A stretch of DNA of 64,000 nucleotides, taken from the NCBI GenBank assembly GCA_963422465.1, contig OY730175.1, positions 2,666,001-2,730,000 of the forward strand, written 5' to 3'. The notes below the pieces were generated by a model. That model did not search any database. It was not told where the DNA came from and was given only the letters and a program-made list of their open reading frames with translations. The DNA is from Lichina pygmaea. Lineage: Eukaryota > Ascomycota > Lichinomycetes > Lichinales > Lichinaceae. The first letter of the stretch is position 1. Every line of letters begins with the position of its first letter. Shown piece after piece: positions 56,050-64,000 of this stretch. Position numbers and translations under genes: made by a program.

Positions 56050-56480
56050 GGGGCGGCATGGTGTAGCGGGAAGCTGGTGAGAGTTTCCCACTACGTGGCA
56101 CCCATGACCCGGAACTAGTGGTGTCGGGCCTGGAGAACCTGACTAAACTAGTCATCAGTTTGAATCTGACCCACCCCACATTCTGCCACAAAAACCCCCG
56201 AGATTCATAGAACTTGTCTAAGATGTACTCCTTGCAAGATGTATGAAAACCCTCAAGAAATAGCTCACCCAATATCCATCAAGATCTACAAAACTCTTAT
56301 TACTGTGGTTTTCCTATTTCCCTACAGGGTTTGGGGTTTTCCCACAGTATGTACACTACAAACCACAGAGTGTACAGTAAATATGTGAAGTCCCCAAGTC
56401 AAGTCTACCAGAGACAAAAATTCTTCAAGAAGTTCTGCATAGCTTAACAGCTGAATCAGTGTAAGAATCAAATCAAAAAA
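56050..56480 (+). mobile_element. tRNA-derived SINE with LINE-like 3' tail
   Basis: This element lies 29 nt past the isocitrate lyase stop. An A box TGGTGTAGCGG (56059-56069, matching TRGYNNANNNG) and a B-box-like GTTTGAATC (56158-56166) mark a Pol III promoter. The last 50 bp (AAGTTCTGCATAGCTTAACA..GTGTAAGAATCAAATCAAAA) resemble the 3' end of LINE-D (complement of about 56590-56645) and more weakly LINE-B. It is flanked by 12-bp duplications ACCTACACACGT (56038-56049) and ACCTACACATGT (56481-56492). A shared 3' tail implies mobilisation by that LINE. The body (56170-56420) is not recognised. Confidence 0.78.
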
Positions 56481-56580
56481 ACCTACACATGTAGGTATGT
56501 ATGTACAGAGTACTTTGTACACACACATGATGTTCAAAGAGTCCAAGTCAAATACTCACTATTGGACTGTTGGCAAGAGA

Positions 56581-58760
56581 GTTTTTTTATTTTATTTTAT
56601 TTTATTCTCACACTGATTTAGCTGTAGAGCCATGCAGAACTTCTAGGTACATGTTTGTTTCTCCAGAAAACCTTTGGAGGAATAAAAACTGGAGCTTGGG
56701 AGAGACTAGGGAAAATCTTGTGGAATATACAGTAGCTAAGGAAATTTGTACATGTAGCTATTTGTTAAAACAAACAGTTGACTTGGTAGAGCTTAGAAAG
56801 AGAGTTGGTGGGCTAGGTTGAACTGGTCAAGTCTTTTCAAAGACATAAACCAGAAAAGAAGTTTAGAAAGTAGCTTGGAGGAGAATAAGATAGATGGGAA
56901 ATCTTGTAGAGGGAATTGAACTTGTTGTCTTTGGTTTGAAAATTTGTTACAGAAAAAAGTGATGTGTTGGGCTGTTTCTTCTCCAAAACCACATGTGCAT
57001 AGAGGGGAGTTAAAGTCTGGAACATTTGCTCTGAAAAGAAAACTGGCCAGTCCTATTCTTGCTGACAGAATTTGAAGAAATAGACTAGACTCAGCTTTTC
57101 TCAAATCTTTGAAGATATTGAGGTTTTTCTTCTGTGGCCTTCTGGTGAACATGTCCCAAATAGCAGAACAATTTCCTTTGCTTACCTGCCATCTGGCTTC
57201 CCATTCTTTGTGGAAAACCTTCTGTAGACTTTTCTTTGAGAAGTCTTGGTTAGTAGTTAGTTGTTCCAGCCAGACTGTTCTCCAGTTTAGAGAAATAGTT
57301 GTCAGAGACTTTGGTGTAGTTCTGAGAGAAGAAACATAGAGAGAAATTTGACTGTGTAGTTTGTGGAGAAGTGTAGAAGGAGAGTTGGGTAGTGTGTTTG
57401 AATAGAAAGATGAAAGAAAACATGCTGTTCTCAGCTTGAAGTATAAGTCTAGAGGGGGTAGAAATAGTTCTGATTCAAGTAGGAAAATAGGAGTGGCTTT
57501 AAAGACACCTCCTATAGTTCTTAAACATTTATTTTGGAAAGTAGATAATGAAATAATATTAGAGAGTTTCTTTTGGGGATTGAACCAGACTTCTACTGCA
57601 TAACTAAGAAGAGATCTTAGTATAGCAGTGTAGACATGATGTGCTGTTAGGACTGGTAGTCCCCAAGTAGAGTAGGTTGTTCTGGATAAAGCTGAGAAAT
57701 ATTTGGAGGCTTTCTGTGACATGATTTTTTGGTGTTTTTTCCAGACAAGTTTTGAGTCAAAGTAAAGTCCCAAGATGCGCACTTCTTCTTTTGGTTGAAG
57801 TACCACTTCTCCAAGTCTTAGACTGAGCTGAAGATTGTCTCTTCTTCTTCTAGAAAAATGGAGAAGTTCATACTTTTCAGGTGCAAACTTCATACCATGT
57901 TTTCTTGCCCAGTCCTGACATTTGGAATGTGTAGACTTCAACTTGAGAAGGTTGCTTTTCAAGGAGGAGGAGAATGCAAGAAGATTAGTGTCATCTGCAA
58001 AACCAAGTGCTGAAACTCCTTTCTCAGGGGTGTGTACAGTATTGTGCAGTTCTGAGATATAGAAAAGAAATAGAATAGGAGAGAAAGGTGATCCTTGAGA
58101 GACTCCACAGTATATAGGGAACTGGGGGGATTCTGAGTCATCAAACACCAGAGAGGTAGTACGTGAAGTAGTGAAGGAAAAGATCCAGGATACAAACCAC
58201 TTAGGAATCATTCTCTTAATCAGGATCTTTCTGAGAACTTCTGGCAAGACTCTGTCATAGGCTCCAGAGATGTCTAGAGAGAGAAGACTAGCAACCATTC
58301 CTTCTTTCCAGATCTTTTCTACCTGGGAGGTCAGAAGAAAAAGTGCTGATTCTGTTGATCTTCCTTTTCTGAATCCCATCTGGATTTCTGGCAAGAGATT
58401 TTCTTTCTCTGCTAGTTCACTTAGTCTTGCAGCTGCAATAGCTTCCATTAGCTTCCCAATTGTATTCAGGAGAGCTATAGGGTGCCATGCTTTTGCTTGA
58501 CAGTAGGATCCCTTGCCAGGTTTCCTTAGGCAGATTGTCTTGGCTGACTTGTACCTGTCTGGAAAGTATTCCAGTCTCCAGCAAGCCTCCAAAACCTTAG
58601 CAATTCTTTTGTTGAAAGGGTCTCCCAGTGCTCTTAGAAATCCATTTGGTAGAGTATCTTGGCCTGGTGCTGAGAGAGGTTTTTTCTTCTTTAGAACCTC
58701 TTGTACTTCTTCCTTGGAGACTTATTGGGATAGTTGCTATTCCTGGGTTTCTTCTGGCAG
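56581..58760 (-). mobile_element. LINE-D, 3' half (second LINE subfamily)
   Basis: A minus-strand LINE related to but distinct from LINE-A/B/C. It has an A-rich tail with TAAAA units at about 56582-56605, 3' UTR, a C-terminal domain and reverse transcriptase. It stops at 58760 where the gypsy-C copy 2 LTR starts; the 5' part probably lies beyond the right edge. It lacks the TAG that splits ORF2 in LINE-A and LINE-B. Confidence 0.9.
56793..58722 (-). CDS. LINE-D ORF2, RT and C-terminal zinc-knuckle domain (5' partial)
   Basis: The open frame covers the RT: WHPIALLNTIGKLMEAIAA, QMGFRKGRSTESALF, SLDISGAYDRVLPE, GVSQGSPFSPILFLF and catalytic GFADDTNLLAF. It runs without interruption through the thumb-like region into the C-terminal module LCTCGFGEETAQHITFFC, and ends LDQFNLAHQLSF. 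An in-frame stop at about 58723-58725 separates it from a short remaining upstream piece. No RNase H domain is seen between RT and C-terminal module. It catalyses target-primed reverse transcription by family knowledge. The missing N-terminal endonuclease would lie right of gypsy-C copy 2. Confidence 0.88.
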
Positions 58761-59073
58761 TGTGACGAGGTAATAGCAGAGCAGAACTTGAGCCTAACTG
58801 ATTCAGTAACCTTGACCTGACTTGGCTTGAGACTTGAGACTTGGATTGATGTACAAGACGAAAGACAAGGAAGGAAAAGAGAAAAGAAGAAGAGAAGCTG
58901 GGGGAGCAGGAGAAGTTCTTATAGGCAGGGGATACAGTGGAGCAAACAGGCAACAGTGCAGATGGAACTTCCCAGCAAGGTACGTGACTAGCAAACAGGC
59001 AACAGTGCAGATGGAACTTCCTGGCAAGGTGCGTGACTTGTGCCAGATATGCAACTGGGCCAGAACTGTGACA
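58761..59073 (-). repeat. 3' LTR of gypsy-C copy 2
   Basis: At 313 bp it is 46 bp longer than the copy 1 LTRs because a segment containing GCAAACAGGCAACAGTGCAG is duplicated in tandem (about 58943-59035). Confidence 0.9.
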
Positions 59074-59099
59074 TTACCCCCCTCCTTCACATGGCGAAC

Positions 59100-62000
59100 T
59101 CCTGTGAGCCTCAGGCCACTTGTGGGTGTAGTTCCATGGCTGTGGTTTCCTTGGGTATTTCTCATGGAAGTTGTAGATGGTGTTTTTAGCATTGTCAAGA
59201 TGCTCAATAGACTCTTCAGTGGCATCTTCAATTGGCCATCCAGACTATTTGACCAGGTACTTGAACTTCTGTCAAGATGTTGCTGGCTTGGAGTCAAGGA
59301 TTTCTTCAACCTGGAACTCTTCATCTGTGTCTTGGCCAATAACAGGGCCAGGGTGTTCATTTGATTGGCCAGGGATAGGATTAGCAGGTGTCAGAGGTAG
59401 AAGAGAAACATGAAAGACAGGGTGGATCTTGAGAGTGTGTGGAAGCTCCAGATGGCAGGCACAGCTTCCGACTGTCTTCAACACCTTGAATAGTCCAATC
59501 CACTTGTTGTCAAGCTTTTTGCATGGGTGGCGTGTCCTAATGTTCTTGGTATTCAGCCAAACAAGATCTCCAGTTTGATAGGACAGTGACAGGACTTGAT
59601 GTAAATTGGTGGTGTGAGCTTGAGCTTCCTGGGATAGTCAGAGTTCAGCTTGCAACTGTTCCAGAATCTGCGTCATTTCTCCAGAGATTTCCATAGCATC
59701 TTGGTTGCAGACTTCACTTGTGGGTGTGATGCTGAGCTGTGGATAGAACCCTTTGTTGGCAAAGAACAGTGATATACCAGAGGAATCAGACTGGGAGTTG
59801 TTCTGTGTGAACTCTGCCAGAGGAAGCCATTGGACCCAGTCATCTTGGAGATAGTTGACATAGGATCTCAGGTAGTGTTCAAGCTCCTGATTCTCTTGTT
59901 CTGTCTGACCATCTATCTCTGGGTGGTGTTCTGAGGATAGTCGTAGTATGACATCAAGATGGGCACAGAGTACTTTCCAGAATAAGCTGACAAACTGACC
60001 TCCTCTGTCTGAGACAATGCTCCTGGGTAAGCCATGGGTACAGACAACAAACTGGATGAACATCTGGACAAGATGCGAGGTTGTCATCTCAGTACATAGC
60101 ACAAAGTGGTGTTCTTTGGTGAGACAGTCAGTGATGACCCAGATGTGCTTGGCACCAGGGAAGCAGGCATCTCTTGACTTGGGCAAGTCAGTAATGAAAT
60201 CTATAGGCAGATCCTGCCAACATTGCTGAGGCACAGGAAGAGACAGCAGCTCTCCTTGGCGATCATGGGCAGGCTTTGCTCAAGAGCAGACATGATAATT
60301 CCTGATGTACTGCTGTATGATGTTCACCATCTTTGGCTAATAGTACCAACAAGACAGGAGATTGTGAGTTTTGGCAATCCCAGTGTGGCCAGCTATTGCT
60401 TGGTCATGGACTTCTTGGAACAGGTGTAGGCATAGCTTATTGTTCTCAGAGATCTAGAGTCAGTTCTTGTAGAAGAGATAGTCATTTTCCAAGCTGCAGT
60501 CTGAGAGAGACACTTCTCGACTGTGCCTGACACTATCCCTTAGCATCTGTGACACTGTTGCCACTGGATCACCTTCAGCAAGGTTGTTATAGGCAGCTTG
60601 GATAACATCTGAAAGAGGTGCAGTATCAGGTTCAGTGTCAACTGGTGCAGCTTCTGAACATCTCAGGATCTGGATAGGCTTGACTTGAACCTCTGAATGT
60701 GCAAGATTCTTGGGCTTGAGGACAACTTGCTTCATGAAGTCTTGACAGGGATCACTGTCTGACAGGAGGTCTTGGGAATGTCGAGTGAGGGCATCGGCCT
60801 TGCACTGACTACCTGGATAGTAGCTGATCTTGAAATTGAAGTGTGACAAGAACTTGCTCCAACAGGCTTGACAACAGGAAAAGTACTTTAACAACATGAA
60901 GTACTCCAAGTTCTTATGATCAGAGATCACCTTGACAGGTTCTGGAGATCTTTCAAGCTCTGCTCACTATTCTTCAAAGGCACAGACAATTGCCAGCAAC
61001 TCTTTATTGTAGATCTTGTAGTTGCATTCTGCCGGCAGGTGGCGGTGTGACAAGAAGGCAACAGGGCGTAGAACTCCTTCATGGTCTGGCTGTGACAGGA
61101 CAGCACCAGAGACGTAGTCAGAAGTGTCAGTCTTAATAACACACTCCTTCTCCAGATCAAAGTGCTGCAGGATGGGTGCAGTGCTGAACACCTTCTTGAT
61201 ACTTTCAAACAAGCACTGCTCTGGGGTTTCCCACTTGAAGGCACCATTCTTCTTGGTCAGAGCTGTGAGTGGGGATGCAAGCTTGGTAAAGTTTTTGATG
61301 AACCAGCAGTAGAAGTTTGCAAAGGCAATGAAGCTCTGCACTTCCTTGAGACTGACAGGAGGATTCTACTCCTTGATGGTGTCAGTCTTGGCTGGGTCCA
61401 TGCTCACAGATCTGGGTCAGCCATCTTCAGTGGCAGACTGAATGATAAGGCCAAGGTACTTCACTTGATGTACTTCAAAGTCACACTTGGAGATGTCAAC
61501 TTGCAGGCTTGTGTCTTGTAGTCGACTGAGAACAAGCTTGACGTGCTTCTGGTGTTCCTTGAGTGTCTGACTGTAGACAAGGATGTCATCCACATAGGCA
61601 GTGCCAAAGACATCAAGGATGTCAGGTCCCAAAACATTATTGATGTAGTTCTGGAACATGTTTGGAGTATTGGCAAGACCAAAAGGCATGACAAGGTATT
61701 TGTAGAGGCCTGAGCGTGTGCGGAACACAGTCTTCCATTCTTCACCTTCCTTCATCTGGATACAGTTGAAGACACCAACAATGTCAAGCTTGGTGTACCA
61801 CACAGCTTTGCAAAGCTGGTCCAACATCTCCCAGATCAGTGGCAGAGGGTAACAGTTCTTGATGGTGATGGTGTTGAGTGCTCTGTAGTCTACACAGAAA
61901 CATAATCCAACTTCTGGCTTCTTGACAAAGAGGACTGGTGCAGCAGCAGGTGATGAAGATGCTTGAATAAAGCCCTTGTTCAGGTTCTCTGTCAGGTACT

Positions 62001-62760
62001 TCTTGAGAACTTTGAGTTCTTCTCTGCTTATGCTGTACAGAGGTCCAGAGAGTGCCTGGGTTCCTGGTTCCATCTTGATCTTGTGGTCAACTCCTGGGTG
62101 TAGAGAAGGAAGCTTGTCAGCGTCATCCTTGCTGAAGACATCCAGGAACTTGTGGTACTGAGCAGGGAGAAGTGTGGCAGGATCCACACACTTCTTTGGC
62201 TTCAACACCTGCTCAATGTCTCTCAGAGAAACACTGAACACCTGGTGATCTGGCTTGGCAGCAAGGAGAGAAAATGTGGCAGCATTGATAGGGATTAGCG
62301 TGGCAGAAAGAGACTTGGGATCCTGAGACTTTCCAGTAGACATCTTGGCTTCAAGATCTAAAGAGATTGGATAGCTATTGTTTGACTTGAGGCATGCAGA
62401 TCAGCAGTGATCTGACTTGAACATGATTGAGGTGTTTGTCCAATCAATGTGTGGCCTGTGCTTCTGGAGCCATGGCATCCCCAGAATCACATCATAGTGA
62501 AGACCAGGAGACACAAAGAGAGAGACTTCTTCCTGGTGCACACTATGTGCTGTGGTCATGATTGTCTTGGTGAGATGTGTGGTTTGTGACATCTTGCCAT
62601 CAAATAATCACTATGTGCGTGGGTAGGGGAGAGGTTCTTGGTGAAGAGATTACGCAAAGGAAGCACCAATGCAGCCAAATGCTGAACAGCCAGAGTCAAT
62701 AAGAGTATTGCACTTGAATTTCCCATCTAGGATACAAGGAAGAAACAAGCACTTGCTGTC
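59100..62760 (-). pseudogene. Gypsy-C copy 2 pol remnant
   Basis: Protease-like sequence with the conserved ILGMPWLQKHRPHIDW block near 62440-62490, RT (CVDYRALNTITIKNCYPLPL near 61880, YVDDILVY near 61590), RNase H (about 61000-61340), integrase (VSDRGGQFVSLFWKVLCAHL near 59980) and chromodomain (FQVEEILDSKPA near 59300) are recognisable. It has several breaks. Confidence 0.87.
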
Positions 62761-62819
62761 CAATTGCTGTTCTGGAGACAGATAGCCAACATGGAGATTC
62801 TTTTCATGTTCTTGGGTGT

Positions 62820-63791
62820 GATGATGACCAAGGACTACTTGTTTTCTGACTCTGGAGTAGTCTCAACAGTGGCAGACTTGGTGGTGGTTGTGGTGGTGGC
62901 AACAACAGGTATACTTTTCACTGGACAGAAGGTTGAGACAAGACCTTGGTTCCCACAGTAGAAGCAGAGGTCTTTGCTTTGGCGATGTTCTCACCCTTCT
63001 GGTGTCAGCTTAGAGTGGCTGAGTTCCATGGTAGGACTTGGTGGCCATGGCGTGAAGGCTGGCTTGATGAACCCTGGATGCAGAACTGAAGCTCCTGACT
63101 GTGGAACTGAGGCTTGGGTGGGAGGTGCTTGATGTGGACAGTGAAAGTTGGCAGAAGTGGTACACAACTGGTTGTCCTGCAGCTGGCATTCCTCAACAAG
63201 CTTCTGATAGCTGATGTCCTTGAGGTTGATGCTGACAAGCTGCTTGGCAAGCTCTTCAGAGACAGTGCATCAAAGATGGCACTTCAAGACCTTGTTGTTG
63301 AAGTCTGTGTGTGGAGCATACTGATTGAACTGCGTGAAGAACTTGGCAAAGGAATGGTTGGCCTGACACAAGGTGATGAGCTTTCTCTCAGCTAGGAACT
63401 CTGGGTCTGGGTCAGAGAAGGTGTTCCGGAGATCTTGGACAATGTTGTGCTAGTCAATGTACTGGCCAGCCATGATCTTAGCTGAGATGTAGGACTGCGC
63501 AGTGCCAGTTGTGTGTGAAAAGATGTACGCAATCCACAATGTTTCCGTGGGGTACCAGTCAGTGTTGAGTGTCATCTTGAGTGACAGTGATGTGATGAAG
63601 CTCTCAAGCTTCTCATGCGTGATTTCCGTGTTTCCGCCATCGCCACTGAAGATCTCTGGGTTAGCAGTACGTTCAGACTTGGACTTGGGAGTGGTGTTGG
63701 TAGCTTGAATTTGTATAAACTCTGCAAACATGTTGCGGAGGAACTTGTTATTTCCAGCAACTACCATGGCTTGGTCTGGTTGTTGAGACAT
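62820..63791 (-). pseudogene. Gypsy-C copy 2 Gag remnant
   Basis: On the minus strand it starts MSQQPDQAMVVAGNNK and contains the capsid core with TGTAQSYISAKIMAGQYID. A CCHC-like knuckle remnant (CFYCGNQG) lies near 62950-62970. It is homologous to 50230-51213 and broken. Confidence 0.82.
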
Positions 63792-63849
63792 GACAAGAAC
63801 ATGAACATGGCTTGGTGAAGTGTGTTATGGTTGGGTAGGTCTTTCGTAG

Positions 63850-64000
63850 TGTGACAAGGCAATGGCAGAGCAGAACTCAAGCCTAACTGATTCAGTAACC
63901 TTGACCTGACTTGGCTTGAGACTTGAGACTTGGATTGATGTACAAGATGAAAGACAAGGAAGGAAAAGAGAAAAGAAGAAGAGAAGCTGAGGGAGCAGGA
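63850..64000 (-). repeat. 5' LTR of gypsy-C copy 2 (partial, window edge)
   Basis: It starts TGTGACAAGGCAATGGCAGA on the plus strand, as in the other gypsy-C LTRs, and is cut by the end of the window. Confidence 0.9.

Larger units (their letters stand above)
58761..64000 (-). mobile_element. Gypsy-C copy 2 (runs off the right edge)
   Basis: This minus-strand element of the same family as 45957-51538 is inserted in LINE-D. Parts: 3' LTR 58761-59073, chromodomain about 59100-59330, integrase about 59638-60460, RNase H about 60460-61341, RT 61417-62340, protease about 62330-62760, Gag about 62820-63791, 5' LTR from 63850 on. It lacks the LINE insertion found in copy 1. It is broken in about ten places. 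Confidence 0.93.

Noticed and set aside
56050-56170. Candidate functional tRNA gene
   Set aside because: A- and B-box motifs are present, but their spacing is too long, no cloverleaf could be drawn, and the LINE-like tail with target duplications fits a SINE better.

Overview
The window is a transposon graveyard from a filamentous ascomycete (Pezizomycotina; class not resolved). Three things support this: a complete isocitrate lyase gene with four short introns (about 58-86 bp, GT..AG, CTGAC-type branch sites), fungal APE-type LINEs, and chromodomain-bearing Ty3/gypsy elements. Copies of the same family differ mostly by C/T and G/A transitions, as expected from repeat-induced point mutation (RIP). 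Apart from the lyase gene and some intergenic DNA, nearly every base belongs to a mobile element.

Layout, left to right. Gypsy-A copy 1 (1-3336) abuts a gypsy-D fragment (3337-4631). A large LINE block follows on the minus strand (4632-37791). It consists of LINE-A (4632-7495, 12799-14817, 21358-21930), interrupted by full-length LINE-B (7496-12798) and by complete gypsy-A copy 2 (14818-21357, target duplication AGTAA). LINE-A is joined end to end with LINE-C (21931-23342, 36113-37448), which is interrupted by gypsy-A copy 3 (23343-36112, duplication GTTGG). Copy 3 in turn holds the GC-rich, better preserved gypsy-B (26668-33093). A further LINE 5'-UTR piece lies at 37449-37791. A gypsy-E fragment (37792-38396, 44898-45956) is split by gypsy-A copy 4 (38397-44897, duplication CTTCA). 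Then come gypsy-C copy 1 (45957-51538, with a young truncated LINE inside), a gag-only Copia element (51539-52839), a partial gypsy-A LTR (52840-53245), unique DNA, isocitrate lyase (54137-56020), a tRNA-derived SINE (56050-56480), a LINE-D fragment (56581-58760), and gypsy-C copy 2 running off the right edge.

The host gene encodes the glyoxylate-cycle enzyme isocitrate lyase and reads intact through all five exons. LINE-B has both ORFs open and is the best candidate for a recently active element. A near-identical 258-bp 3' fragment of it inserted into gypsy-C copy 1 with a 14-bp target duplication.

Most notable observations: (1) two gypsy families (A and B) carry, between the chromodomain and the 3' LTR, an antisense ORF encoding a Zn2Cys6-like cysteine cluster followed by a coiled coil; (2) the same two families have tandem Trp/Cys/His modules between Gag and protease; (3) in families A, B and C a short LTR segment downstream of the TATA box is complementary to the primer-binding site, suggesting Tf1/sushi-type self-priming; (4) a SINE with Pol III boxes and a LINE-derived tail sits just past the isocitrate lyase stop codon; (5) LINE copies are joined precisely at their 5' ends, as in template jumping; (6) a 5'-UTR hairpin in the LINEs shows a compensatory change. 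All gypsy and Copia material is described as fossil sequence. Boundaries of domains inside broken copies are approximate.
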